Source: Shinisaurus crocodilurus (lineage: Eukaryota; Chordata; Lepidosauria; Squamata; Shinisauridae). From it: a stretch of 64,000 bases of DNA. Numbering within the stretch: the first letter of the stretch is position 1; every line of letters starts with the position of its first letter. Location: positions 284,961,744 to 285,025,743 of the forward strand of contig CM037878.1 of the NCBI GenBank assembly GCA_021292165.1, read 5' to 3'. A program made the position numbers and the translations under genes. Below are positions 1 through 9,474 of the stretch, in pieces. The notes under the pieces were generated by a model. It saw nothing but the letters and a program-made list of their open reading frames with translations, was not told the DNA's origin and searched no databases.

Positions 1-270
1 ATGTTCTAGGATTGAGGTCTAGCATAGTAAACTGATGCAGGGTTCCTTTAATTTAAACTCCTTTAAATTAAGCCTTTCCCCTGTCCCTGGACGATCAGTT
101 CCATAAACCATTTCCCTTTAGTGCCCTTTCATTAACCGAGGCATGCACGCAAGAGGCATTCTCATGTTCCTCTCCCACATGTACATGTGAGGATGGTGGA
201 GCTGGGAATGCGGCAACAGGTGGGTGAGGAGGTTTCTCCTCCCCTTGGCCAGATCAGGAGAGATGGTTTG
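1..270. other. 5' flank, no gene seen
   Basis: This is single-copy-looking DNA to the left of an LTR retrotransposon. It contains no recognisable coding exon. The last five bases (gtttg) are the left half of a possible imperfect target-site duplication for the LTR element; the right half after its 3' LTR reads gattg. Confidence 0.5.
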
Positions 271-1229
271 TGTGAAGAAAAGAACCTTTGGGGGTTCTCA
301 CACACACACACACCTCATGTGTGAACCGGCTGGGGTGGGGTGTGCATAGTTAGCGTGTGGAGAAAGGGGCCCTTGGGGGTTCCTGCATGCATGCACGCGC
401 ACACACACACACACACGCGCCTCCTCATGTGTAAACCAAGTGGGGTCAGTTCAGGGGGCTGGGAGGAAACGAAAGCCTCAGATGGAAGGAATGATGCCTA
501 GATGCCTAGAGAAGCTGGCCTAGGGCTTTCATATGTAAATAGTTCAAGCCATGAGTCATGAGTTCCCTTCCCCCTGCCTGGCCAGGTGAGGTGCATGGTG
601 ATTGGCTAAGAGGCAGCAGAGGAAGGTGGGGGGGAAGGTATATTTCCCAAAGCGTGGGTTTTGGTTTTTGTTCTACCTGGCTGTGGTAATGGCGGTAAGC
701 CAAGGACCCCAGGCAGCTCCTGGTGAAATTAGCTGGATTGAGGGCTCTAGTAAAGGCAAGCCTTGTGGGAGTTTTACCCATCTCGGACCTTCGGGTAGGT
801 GTGGTAATCTCCCTCGGGCAGCGAGGCTGTGCTGGATTTAACCCTTGAAGAGAACACCCTCAGGTAACAGGTGTGTGCCTGAGAGATATTAAGGAATCAG
901 GTTTTATTGTTTTGCAGCTTTACTGTGTACTAACGTGTCTCTCTCTTTATTTTGTGTGCTTCTCTCATTTCCCTAATCTTCTTGTAAAATGCTACCAGAA
1001 TAAACCTTGTCCTGGTTTTACCCCACATGGTGTTGTGGATTGCTCTGTGGCTTCAGTAACTAAATCCAGGTTACAGAATTAAAGGCGAGTCCCTCAACAG
1101 AGATCCAAGTAGGATTGCAGACAGCTGAGGCTGGCAATCTGGTTACCTTGAGATCTCTGGGGGTCTTGGTTCCTTTGGAGTAGGAAAGGGTGGGGGTGTG
1201 GCGGGCCAGCCAGCCCCCCTTCCTCCACA
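271..1229 (+). repeat. 5' LTR
   Basis: Starts TG and ends CA, as retroviral-type LTRs do. The U3 part carries CA/GT-rich microsatellite tracts and a TATA-like ggtatattt near 637. The polyadenylation signal AATAAA lies at 999-1004, followed by GT-rich sequence (tggtgttgtgg). It aligns along its whole length with 3786-4755, with small indels, for example a short duplication of gatgcctag in this copy only. Confidence 0.92.
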
Positions 1230-1249
1230 TGGAGGCAGCGGTGGGATTC
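1230..1249 (+). other. Primer-binding site, tRNA-Leu type
   Basis: The sequence tggaggcagcggtgggattc begins immediately after the LTR terminal CA. It matches the reverse complement of the 3' end of vertebrate tRNA-Leu (AAG/TAG type: TGG plus acceptor and T-arm) at about 19 of 20 positions, the exception being base 4. The position and the TGG start are diagnostic of a minus-strand priming site. Confidence 0.85.
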
Positions 1250-1351
1250 AAAGCTGAACCACAGAGTGTGTGCACGTGGGCAAATGAGAGAAATTAGAGA
1301 GACGTTAGTGCATGAATAGAGAGTTTGTTATTTTTTTAGAGATTTAAGTGT

Positions 1352-1614
1352 GAGATTGAGCCTTAGGAAAAACGTTCAAATTGCTGAAAGGGGCTGCCCC
1401 AGTTGGTGGAAGCCTAGCACCAGCGGGGAGCATTGAAGGCAAGAAATTTCAACTATAGAAGAGTTCCAGAACAGCTTGTGTGCCCAGCAAGTGGGAAAGG
1501 GCAGCAAGAGATGAGATTGAGCCTCAAAGAAAACGTTCACATTGCTGAAAGAGGCTACCCCAGTCTGGGGAAGCCTAGCTCCCAGCAGAGAGCGTTGAAG
1601 GCAAGAAATCTTGA
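1352..1614 (+). repeat. Diverged tandem duplication, unit about 160 bp
   Basis: The block beginning gagattgagcct at 1352 recurs at 1512. Both copies run through the shared landmarks aacgttca, attgctgaaag, ggaagcctagc and gaaggcaagaaat. It lies inside the LTR element. The two copies differ by many substitutions, so this duplication is older than the 226-bp one downstream. Confidence 0.75.
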
Positions 1615-2211
1615 TGTCTGTAGACTGGTGGGAAAAAGCTGCCATGCTAGACAACTGGATGGAGTTGTACCAGCAGAAAAGGCAGGGCGGGTTCCCTTTT
1701 CCAGGCGTGGAGAGGCCAAGGGGACAAGCAAAAGAAACTACCCATCGAGTACAACAGAGGCTGGGAGTAGCAGTTGCCAGTGAGTAAGCGGAAGAGGATC
1801 CTACCCATCCAGTGCAAAAAGCGGGTGAGCAGATGGCGGCTGTGTGATCCCAAAGTTTGGGGGCTGAAAGAGCCCGGGAAGAGAAGAAGAAATAGTGTGT
1901 GCACGCGCACGTGTGTTCCAGGAGGAGGGAGAAGACCAGAAAACCTCTCCTAAGAGAATGGTGAGCAAAACGTTGAGTTTTGGAACAGCGTTTGATGAGT
2001 AATTTTAGTTGTGCTGTGTGCCCCAGAGAAATTGTCGGGACTTTTGAATTTGGACTGTCCAGTTGCTCTTGGGGGGGGGCATGGTGAATGGACAGGCTGG
2101 ACAGCAGCAAGCAGAGGGGGGGCGGACATCAGAAAACACCCCCCCCTCCAGAAAAAGAGACTTTGTCCCCTGTGCTGCCGAAGTGGAGGGCTGAAAGAAG
2201 CAGAAAGACAA

Positions 2212-2628
2212 AGGAGATTTCCCTCCTAGCTGGTGGAGAAGCACGGACAGAAGAATTTCCCTCCAGGTGTCTCCAGCGAGAGGAAAAGAGGACTGAGATT
2301 GGGGGTTGATTAAAGCCAATGAAAACTGTGAAATAGTTGCTGGAAGGAGGGAATGGGTGATCCAAGTGTAATTGTGTTGTCTTTGTGTTGTCTTGTTGCT
2401 GGACGGGTGATCCCAGCCAGTGTGAGCGGAGAGGGAAGGGATTTCCCTCCTAGCTGGCGGAGAAGCATGGACAGAAGAATTTCCCTTCCAGGTGTCTCCA
2501 GGGAGAAGAAAAGAGGGCTGAGATTGGGGGTTGATTAAAGCCAATGAAAACTGTGAAATAGTTGCTGGAAGGGAGGGAATGGGTGATCCAAGTGTAATTG
2601 TGTTGTCTTTGTGTTGTCTTGTTGCTGG
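2212..2628 (+). repeat. Tandem duplication, unit about 226 bp
   Basis: Two copies, about 2212-2402 and 2438-2628, share ttccctcctagctgg, gagattgggggttgatt, gtgaaatagttgctgg and a run of ttgtgttgtct motifs. They are very similar to one another. This is part of the expanded noncoding interior of the LTR element. Confidence 0.85.
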
Positions 2629-2713
2629 GTTGTTGGGGGACCGGGGACCAGTGCTCCCAGTGTAACCAACTGAACTATTTGTGTTGTCTTGTGTCATGTG
2701 CAAAGGTCAATTT

Positions 2714-2715
2714 GA

Positions 2716-2766
<51 letters not shown>
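2714..2766. repeat. (GAT)n microsatellite
   Basis: About 17 uninterrupted GAT/ATG units inside the LTR element. The homopolymeric Met, Asp or Ser reading frames across it are artefacts of the repeat and not protein. Confidence 0.95.
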
Positions 2767-2767
<1 letters not shown>

Positions 2768-3351
2768 GCTGCATTTGTTCAAAGGGCCTCAAGGGGGCAG
2801 GGAAGAGTTGCCAGAGAAAAAAAATCAGAGGCGAGGGAACAAAGCAGGCTAAAAGACAGATTCCCAAGCTGTGTGTTCTAGAAGCTTGGGTGGAGCCTCC
2901 ATGGCTAAGCATTTGAGTCTGAAAGAGATAGTCATCCCGTGCAGGTTTGGGTGGTGGGCTAAAGGAGCCAAGCCCAAGAGGCTGGAAGATTGCCAGGCTG
3001 TGTGTTCTAGAAGGTGCCTTTGGGAAAAGGGGGGTGGTGGGATGCCACCAGCGAACCTTTAGAACAGTCATCCCATTCAAGTCATTGGGTAGAAAGTGCC
3101 AAATGCAAACCTTGGGAAAAGGGAGTAGGCATTCATGTCGTTGGGTGGTGGGAAGCCATCCCATCGGGCCTTTGGAGGGGGGGTGATGGTATTCACGTCG
3201 TTAGGTACAGAGTGGCAGGGGCAAGCCTTTAAAAGCAAACAAAGGCGAATTGAAGAGTCACATTTCAGTCCATAATCTGCCCCCTACAGGCTGTGTGAGA
3301 AACAGCAACCCTAAAGTTTTTAAATTGAAGAGTCACATATTTCTGTGTAAT

Positions 3352-3551
3352 GCAAACCTGTAAACGTCTGATTGATGGTTATTGATTGTGTTTTGCTGTT
3401 TTGATGTTTAAGGAGCTTTAGCAAACCTGTAAACTTCTGATTGATGGTTATTGATTGTGTTTTGCTGTTTTGATGTTTAAGGAGCTTTAGCCAACCTGTA
3501 AACTTCTGATTGATAGTTATTGCTTGTTGTTTTGCTGTTTTGATGTTTAAA
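3352..3551 (+). repeat. Three tandem 69-bp repeats
   Basis: Units begin at 3352, 3421 and 3490 with gcaaacctgtaaac (third copy gccaacctgtaaac). They contain tgattgatggttattg and ttttgctgttttgatg and end ggagcttta. The first two are almost identical; the third diverges and fades into the following sequence. They lie near the 3' end of the LTR element interior. Confidence 0.9.
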
Positions 3552-3774
3552 GATTTTTAAGAATTAAGATGTTAAAGCTGTGTTAAGACTATAGTTAAGG
3601 TGTTTGATGTTTTGATGCTTTTTGTGTTGTTCTGTTTTTGCGTGTGTGTGAAAGTGAAGAAAGGTGCACTAGTCGTAGAATGCTATCCAAGCTCTTTTCT
3701 TTTCTTTGTTTTGTTTTGTTTTTTAGTTAGTATAGATGAAATGAGAGGGTTAACCCCTCTTTTCATCTTTTCCC

Positions 3775-3785
3775 AAGGGGAAGGG
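3775..3785 (+). other. Polypurine tract
   Basis: The pure purine run aaggggaaggg abuts the TGTG start of the 3' LTR. This is the expected location of the plus-strand primer in an LTR retrotransposon. Confidence 0.88.
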
Positions 3786-3922
3786 TGTGAAGAAAAGAGC
3801 CTTTGGGGGTTCTCTCTCTCACACACACACACACACACCTCATGTGTGAACCGGCTGGGGTGGGGTGTGCATAGTTAGCGTGTGGAGAAAGGGGCCCTTG
3901 GAGGTTCCTGCATGCATGCACG

Positions 3923-3961
<39 letters not shown>

Positions 3962-4755
3962 GCCTCCTCGTGTGTAAACCAAGTGGGGCCAGTTGAGGGG
4001 GCTGGGAGGAAACGAAAGCCTCAGATGGAAGGAATGACGCCTAGAGAAGCTGGCCTAGGGCTTTCATATGTAAATAATTCAAGTCATGAGTTCCCTTCCC
4101 CCTGCCTGGCCAGGTGAGGTGCATGGTGATTGGCTAAGAGGCAGCAGAGGAGGGGAGGGGGGGGAGGTATATTTCCCAAAGCGTGGGTTTTGGTTTTTGT
4201 TCTACCCGGCTGTGGTAATGGCGGTAAGCCAAGGACCCCAGGCAGCTCCTGGTGAAATTAGCTGGATTGAGGGCTCTAGTAAAGGCAAGCCTTGTGGGAG
4301 TTTTACCCATCTCGGACCTTCGGGTAGGTGTGGTAATCTCCCTCGGGCAGCGAGGCTGTGCTGGATTTAACCCTTGAAGAGAACACCCTCAGGTAACAGG
4401 TGTGTACCTGAGAGATATTAAGGAATCAGGTTTTATTGTTTTGCAGCTTTACTGTGTACTAACGTGTCTCTCTTTATTTTGTGTGCTTCTCTCATTTCCC
4501 TAATCTTCTTGTAAAATGCTACCAGAATAAACTTTGTCCTGGTTTTATCCCACATGGTGTTGTGGATTGCTCTGTGGCTTCAGTAACTAAATCCAGGTTA
4601 CAGAATTAAAGGATCTCCCTCAACAGAGATCCAAGTAGGATTGCAGACAGCTGAGGCTGGCAACCTGGTACCTTGAGATCTCTGGGGGTCTTGGTTCCTT
4701 TGGAGTAGGAAAGGGTGGGGGTGTGGCGGGCCAGCCAGCCCCCCCTTCCTCCACA
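3786..4755 (+). repeat. 3' LTR
   Basis: Near-identical to 271-1229. It has an expanded CA/CG dinucleotide block near 3920-3962, AATAAA at 4526-4531, and ends CCACA before host sequence gattg. Confidence 0.92.
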
Positions 4756-4854
4756 GATTGGATCGTCCACTTTGTTCAAAACAGCACTGCATTTTCAAGT
4801 GATAACAGTCTGTGATACTATCTCTGGTGGTCATCAAAAGTATAGAATAGGCCT

Positions 4855-5057
4855 GATTGGCTATATGCTCCCTCCAGTATCAGAGGCGGTATGCCTAAGT
4901 ACTCCAGTTGCTGGAGAACACGGGTGGGAAGGTGCTGTTGCATTCATGTCCTGCTTGTGGGTTTCCCGTGGGCAGCTGGTTGGCCGCTGTGTGAACAGAA
5001 AACTGGACTAGATGGACCCTTGGTCTGATCCAGCATGGCTCTTCTGATGTCCTTAAG
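4855..5057 (+). mobile_element. CR1/L3-type LINE 3' end
   Basis: This copy of a family frequent in the window runs from ggctatatgctccctccag through ggaacacgggtgggaaggtgctgttg to ggtctgatccagcatggctcttctg. Other copies in the window extend upstream into a degraded reverse-transcriptase carboxyl terminus, which supports a LINE origin. The exact clade (CR1 versus L3) cannot be settled by eye. Confidence 0.75.
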
Positions 5058-5181
5058 TAGTGAGCAAGCTCATGTGACGGGCTGTGAGAAACATGCAGGG
5101 GGTTATCCACTGATGCGGCAGTTTGCTGGCTCTGTATGTGCATGTGTGCTAGGCATGCCAACCTGACCCTACCCAGGAAGC

Positions 5182-5318
5182 CTAAGGGCGCAACCCTATG
5201 CATGTTTAGACAGAAAAGGGTCCTACAACTCCCAGCATGCCCCAGCCATGCTGGCTGGGGCATGCTGGGAGTTGTAGGGCCTTTTTCTGTCTAAACATGC
5301 TATAGGGTTGCACCTTAA
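5182..5318. mobile_element. TTAA-flanked palindromic MITE, copy 1
   Basis: The left arm starts ctaagggcgcaaccctatgc, runs through tttagacagaaaa and the core ctacaactcccagcatgcc, then reads back as its reverse complement to gcaccttaa. Terminal TTAA (degenerate ctaa on the left) suggests piggyBac-like mobilisation; that class call is inference. It carries no coding capacity. Confidence 0.85.
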
Positions 5319-5734
5319 TTAAACCTGCAGTCCTACCCATGCTTACTTGGGATGGAATAAACCCCACTGAACTCTGAGGGACTTCTAAGTAGACATGCAT
5401 AGGAGCTGACCACATACGTAATTCTGAAATAACACAGGAAAGAGCCTTTTATCCCAGGCACCACACATTACAGCTTTTGGCGAAGTTATTTTAATCACAG
5501 CTTTTCTGGGTCTTACTCGTTTGAATGCTGCTGCTGTTCACGAACTCCAGTTGCTTTGTATTTTGTGCGGTGGTTTTATTTGGTATGAATCGGGGGGGGG
5601 GGCAGGAAATGTTTATGCAAGACGCCTTTGTTGGCTGTCAATACAATATGGAAAGGCCGGGTTCAGATTTCTTAAAACATAAATATATTCCCAACTCGCT
5701 GAGCCTTCCCCTCTAAGTGTAACCCACTGGCTCT

Positions 5735-5857
5735 TGGTGCATGAGTTTGATAGTCATTTATTCATTCATTTATTTTTCTATCCCGCTCTTCCTCGCAAGG
5801 AGTCCAGGGTGGGTGCTACTATCCTCCTCCTCCTCCTCCTCCTCCTCCTCCTCCTCC
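5735..5857 (-). repeat. LINE/SINE tail fragment plus (TCC)n
   Basis: A tatttatttttctatcccgctctt stretch is the reverse-complement tail typical of the L2-like/SINE elements in this window. A pure (TCC)n microsatellite follows at 5822-5857 and directly abuts a 5S-derived SINE. Confidence 0.65.
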
Positions 5858-6003
5858 GCTGGCTCAGCTTGTCTGAGTGTGGAAAGCTAAGCAGGGTCAG
5901 GCCTGGTGATTACTTGGATGGGAGACCCCTCCTCTAGTTTCCTGCATTGAGCAGGGGGTTGGACTCAATAGCCTTGTAGGCTCCTTCCAACTCGATGATC
6001 TAT
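5858..6003 (+). mobile_element. 5S-rRNA-derived SINE with CR1 tail, copy 1
   Basis: Positions 5868-5927 read like the 5S rRNA internal promoter region: gtctgagtgtgg, then aagctaagcagggtc, then cctggtgattacttggatgg and gagacc. After a short junction it switches to the 3' end of CR1: cctgcattgagcaggggg, ttggactcaatagcc, ttccaactcgatgatctatg. Compared with the copies at 30960 and 44601 it lacks the first ~13 bases of the 5S-like head. Confidence 0.85.
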
Positions 6004-6241
6004 GAAATCTGTGGTGTAGCGGCATCAGGGCTTGTAGGGACGCAGCACCTGCACTTTTTTATTCGCAGGGATGCCACCCCACCCCTCAGAATTCTTAGCT
6101 CCGTCTGAACTTTGGTGCAATTCTCACAGTAGCTGTTGGGGGTGGGGAAGAGAGTGTTGAATGAATTTCCCCAGCAACGATAGTAAGCTATCCTCGTAAT
6201 GCAAAGTATTTTGGGCTGGCAACTAGTCTTGAGTGGGGCAA

Positions 6242-6378
6242 TTAAGGGTGCGATCCTATGGATGTTTAGCCAGAAAAAAAAAGTCCTACAACTTCCAGCA
6301 TGGCTGGCTGGGGCATGCATGCTAGGAGTTGTACGACTTTTTTCCTGTCTAAAAAACACACATCGGATTGCGCCTTAA
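6242..6378. mobile_element. TTAA-flanked palindromic MITE, copy 2
   Basis: The ends are perfect TTAA on both sides (6242-6245 and 6375-6378). The arms ttaagggtgcgatcc and ggattgcgccttaa are near-perfect inverse complements. The inner core is the tcctacaacttccagcatgg type, with a few mutations relative to the other copies. Confidence 0.87.
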
Positions 6379-7142
6379 GACCCATTCGCTTTATAAAAGA
6401 CCTGCTCCCCGCAAGAGATGAAAACTCCCTATGGGACATGATGACCCACCCCCCTACCCCGGCCCTTCCAAAAATTATCACTACACCGCTGCTGCTGCTG
6501 CTGGTGATCATTTATTCCAAATAACAGAAGTCTAACGATTTAATAATAGAAGAAATTATTATGCTAATAACAATAATAAAAAGTTCCCAAACAGCATCTT
6601 TCCAAACAAGCCAGCCTGTGCGTTTTTGCGCTTAGCAAGTCAGTGAGGTGTGCGTGGTGGCGTTTTTATTTGTGTGTGTGTGTGTTTTTAAAAAGAAAGC
6701 GAGAGAGAGTTTCCTATCCTACTTCCAGCCAGACTAGCTGGAAGAGGCTGGTAAGTGTGTGTAGGAGAGCGAGAGAAAGGAGAGCGAGCGAGCTTGAGAA
6801 GATCTCACTCCCTCTTCTGGGGGGAATCTCTCCCCAATAAAAGCAGGAAGACAACAGCGAGCCGGTTGTGTGCAGCCAGACAGAAAAGCCACTGTGGTCG
6901 GCCGGTGGATGGAGGAAGCAGCAGCAGCAGCAGCCGCCGCCGGGGACGGATGGCTCGGAGGGGGAGAAGGCGGAGGAGAGGCGCTGCCGCTCGCCGCTGA
7001 ATGCCAATTGTGAAATTGACCAGCCGGAGGAGGAGGAGGAGGCGGCGGCGGCGGCCTCCCGCGACCTGCCCACTTTCTTGCGCGGACAGACCGACCCGCC
7101 GCCGACACGAGCAGCAGGAGCAGCCCTCCTTGTGGCGATCGC

Positions 7143-7253
7143 ATGCTGCTGCTGCTGCTCCGGTTCCGCCGGAGGGAGGGCCTCGATCCGGGACGCCGAC
7201 GCCTTCTTCGCCCAGCGGGCCGGAGGAGTCGCCTCGCTGCTCCGCCGGGATGA
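7143..7253 (+). CDS. Upstream ORF (36 codons) overlapping GAB1 start
   Basis: An ATG at 7143 opens a frame beginning MLLLLLRFRRR, rich in Arg, Leu and Pro, that ends at TGA 7251-7253. That stop overlaps the GAB1 initiation codon (7250-7252) in an ATGA arrangement. If the transcription start lies upstream of 7143, ribosomes translating this uORF would terminate exactly on the main start, a geometry compatible with termination-reinitiation or with repression of GAB1. The encoded peptide shows no known domain. The start context (ggcgatcgc before ATG, c after) is weak to moderate. Whether it is translated or conserved is unknown. Confidence 0.45.
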   Translation: MLLLLLRFRRREGLDPGRRRLLRPAGRRSRLAAPPG

Positions 7254-7321
7254 GCGGCGGCGAAGTGGTCTGCTCGGGCTGGCTGCGGAAATCGCCGCCG
7301 GAGAAGAAGTTGAGGAGATAC
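7250..7321 (+). CDS. GAB1: GAB1 coding exon 1
   Basis: GAB1 (GRB2-associated binding protein 1) is a cytoplasmic and membrane-recruited docking adapter. Phosphorylated downstream of receptor tyrosine kinases, it recruits SHP2, PI3K p85 and CRKL. The 24 codons give MSGGEVVCSGWLRKSPPEKK followed by LRRY, the conserved GAB1 amino terminus and the first beta strand of its PH domain, which binds phosphoinositides. The exon ends after codon 24 in phase 0, directly followed by the consensus donor gtgagt (7322-7327). The start has G at -3 in ccgccgggATGA. The rest of the PH domain, the proline-rich region and the tyrosine motifs lie on later exons outside this window. The frame is also open upstream to an ATG at 7001. 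Confidence 0.96.
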
Positions 7322-8880
7322 GTGAGTGAGGAGGGTTTTCCTTTGGAGAGAGGAGAGATCCCTTCCCCGTTTTCCCCCCTCCTCCCCCCCCAACTCCTTT
7401 TCAGAGCTGGGCCGGAGTGTGGGCGGGGAGTCCGGATTGTGTGTGTGCGTGTGTGTGGAGGGGTAATTGCAAAGTCTCAATGGATGCGTGGACACCCCTC
7501 CCGCGGCCACGCACTTGCTCCCCCTTCTCTTCCTATATAGCTTGTCCTTAGTTGAAGGTTACCCGGCGGTGATAATGATTGACCAGGGAGAGGTGCGGGG
7601 GGGGGCGCGGGAGAGGAGGAAGAGAGCTTTGCTGGGTTTGTTTGGCTGCTGTTTCTGGTACAAAAGCCCCTGGATCGATTTGTCTCCGTGTGTGTCCTTT
7701 CTCTCTTCCACTCCCCGCTCTTTGCTATGATTAGCACGGTCCCCAAACACAAGAGTGAGCTTGGTTTGGGCGCAGCTGGAATAGCTTCCCCCCCCCCCAC
7801 ACACACACACAGGCATGGGGGGGGGGCGCACGGATCACTGACGGCTTGCTGCTCCGTTTCGACCTGGAATAGATGGGGTTACAGGAGAGGCGGGGGGGGG
7901 GCGTGCGTGTAAAAGCAGGTGTTAAAAGGTTGCTTCCATACCCCGTAGAGATGGCGCGGCGGCGGCCGAGCGCCTTTACAGGATCGCACCTTAAAAGGGA
8001 TCGGTGCGATCGATCTGGCTTCTTTCTCTCTCCGGTTGTTAATCCGGTTTTGTTTGTTTTGTTGTTAAGAGGGAGGACGATGAGCTATAAAGTAAGGCTG
8101 TGTGGTACGTACGGTAATCATTTCCCGCCCAGTTTTTGTCGATCTCGGCTTCCCAAGCCATTGCGCGCGTCTGAATTTTGTAACCCGGGTTAAACGGGGG
8201 TCGGCCGCCGGATTTCTGTCCCCGGCCCGTGCCAAGAGGCGCGCGGCGAATCCGGGTCGAGGACTGGGTTGGGCAGGCAGGTGCATGGGCAATAACAAAA
8301 GCGAAACACGGGCTGCCTTTGAAAGGGGAAAGAACCGCGCGCGCGCACGGGCTTTCCCGAGAGACGCCGTTTGTAACCGGACTAAGGAATCGTCGCTTGG
8401 GCGAGAGGGAATGCCCCCCCCCCCCATTCTCTCCTGGGTGGGCACGCCGGCGCGACTCCGGAGTCGGAGCTGGGAGATCAGGGTGGAGCTGCGGATCAAA
8501 GCGGCGTTGGGCGCGTCGGACGAGTGGGACGCAGCCGCCGCCAGCCGCGTCCTTTGGCGGAGAGGGCTTGCCTTGTTCCCGGCTGGCTCGGGGCGGTGTT
8601 CCGCGCCCGCCGCGCTACAGGTGCTGTCTGGGCGTGGCCCCGCGGCGCTGGCGTGTTTTGTTGTTTGGGTTTGGAGCCGCGGTCTGCCGCGGGTCCTCCT
8701 CCGTCCCCTCTAGTGGCGCTGCCTAGAGCTGCACGCCGAAGAGGAGCTCTCACGCTCCGCCTCTTTGGCCGGGAAAGCTGCAGGTTCCTTGAGCTTTCCG
8801 CTGCACGCCCTGGGGCCCGTTTCACACGTGACGCGCGCGTCAAATCCCGGGCCCGGGGGGCCCCCGCTTACAAGCAAGAG

Positions 8881-9474
8881 GGCAATGCACACTGAGCACA
8901 ACCCTTCAAACAGAGGACTGTCCTCTCTAATGTAGGACACGTGGCCACCCGAAGCCTGGATCTGCTCTTGAGTCAGCCAATCCTGGCTCTGGCAGTGCGC
9001 GGGTAAGTGTAATAGCATGTTTGCAGCCGTGGCTGCAGGGTTTTTTCTTTTAAGGTGTCAGCCTAAAAATCTGCATAGCCCCCTCCCCCAAATCTGCAGA
9101 CTTTCCCCTGCATCAACTGCATGTGTGAACGAGTAATTGCGGATAGAGCTTGTATACTGCCTCCGAGTGACCTCAAATTCAGTGATTTACCGTGGAGCCC
9201 ATTCACATATTGGCATGTGAGAGATCCAAGCAAGCGTGCGGCCGCTGTACCTGGAAAAATCCGCTTACTTTGCAGTTTTCACCCACAACAGCCTTACTCA
9301 ATCGGACACTCTCCAGATGTGTTGGGCTGAAAGTCCCAGATGTGTTCTGCTCCAAGGCCCATCATTCCCAGCCAGCGTAATGGCCATTTTTGAAACTTTG
9401 GGTGGGATCTTCTGTATCTCCAACCACTGGCAAGCAAAATTCAACAGGTGAAGCTGTTGTACACACTGCCTTAG
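8881..9474. other. Intronic, no element identified
   Basis: This follows the CpG island. A short stretch near 9311-9370 (ctctccagatgtgttggg) resembles the inside of the hAT-type elements found elsewhere but has no delimited ends. Nothing else was recognised. Confidence 0.4.

Larger units (their letters stand above)
271..4755 (+). mobile_element. Complete non-autonomous LTR retrotransposon
   Basis: Two near-identical direct repeats of about 960-970 bp, each beginning TGTGAAG and ending CCACA, bound a 2556-bp internal region. Directly after the 5' LTR is a primer-binding site (1230-1249) complementary to a leucine tRNA 3' end. Directly before the 3' LTR is a purine tract, aaggggaaggg (3775-3785). 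No gag, pol or env similarity is visible in any frame, and the internal region consists mostly of tandemly duplicated blocks. The element therefore cannot encode its own replication proteins and would depend on a related autonomous element. The LTRs differ by only a few percent by eye, which implies a fairly recent insertion. Flanking gtttg/gattg fits a decayed 5-bp duplication. Orientation matches GAB1. Confidence 0.93.
6880..8880. promoter_or_regulatory. GAB1: CpG island, GAB1 promoter and leader
   Basis: A GC- and CpG-rich block begins around 6880, covers the GAB1 start codon and continues into intron 1 to about 8880, after which CpG density drops sharply. No TATA box stands out, as expected for a CpG-island promoter. 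Triplet-rich tracts occur in the leader: (CAG)n near 6917, (GGA/GGC)n near 7026 and (CTG)n at 7144. A YY1-like gagatggcgcgg occurs at about 7949, and a 9-bp inverted repeat gatcgcacc/ggtgcgatc at 7982-7990 and 8003-8011. The transcription start cannot be fixed from sequence alone. A ctggtaagtgtg at about 6748 resembles a splice donor and could mark an alternative leader exon. Confidence 0.85.

Noticed and set aside
1376..2110. 244-codon minus-strand open frame inside the LTR element
   Set aside because: It is antisense to the element, has no recognisable domain and spans diverged tandem repeats. It is most likely chance openness.
2681..2881. Frame with a long poly-Met run (and poly-Ser opposite)
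   Set aside because: A direct product of the (GAT)n microsatellite.
3352..3551. CRISPR-like regular repeats
   Set aside because: These are directly tandem 69-bp repeats without spacers, in a vertebrate retrotransposon.
5858..5935. 5S rRNA gene
   Set aside because: The 5S-like segment is fused to a CR1 tail and diverged. It is a retrotransposed SINE.
6734..7510. 258-codon minus-strand frame across the GAB1 CpG island
   Set aside because: GC-rich DNA depleted of stop codons commonly yields such frames. It is antisense to GAB1 exon 1 and has only low-complexity Pro/Ser/Arg content.
8102..8726. Two long + strand frames (203 and 165 codons) in the CpG island
   Set aside because: No known domain, Arg/Ala/Gly-rich, explained by CpG composition of the start of intron 1.
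8700..8730. CTCF-like motif at the CpG island edge (ctctagtggcgctgcc)
   Set aside because: One base short of the core spacing when aligned by eye. Not reliable without a matrix score.
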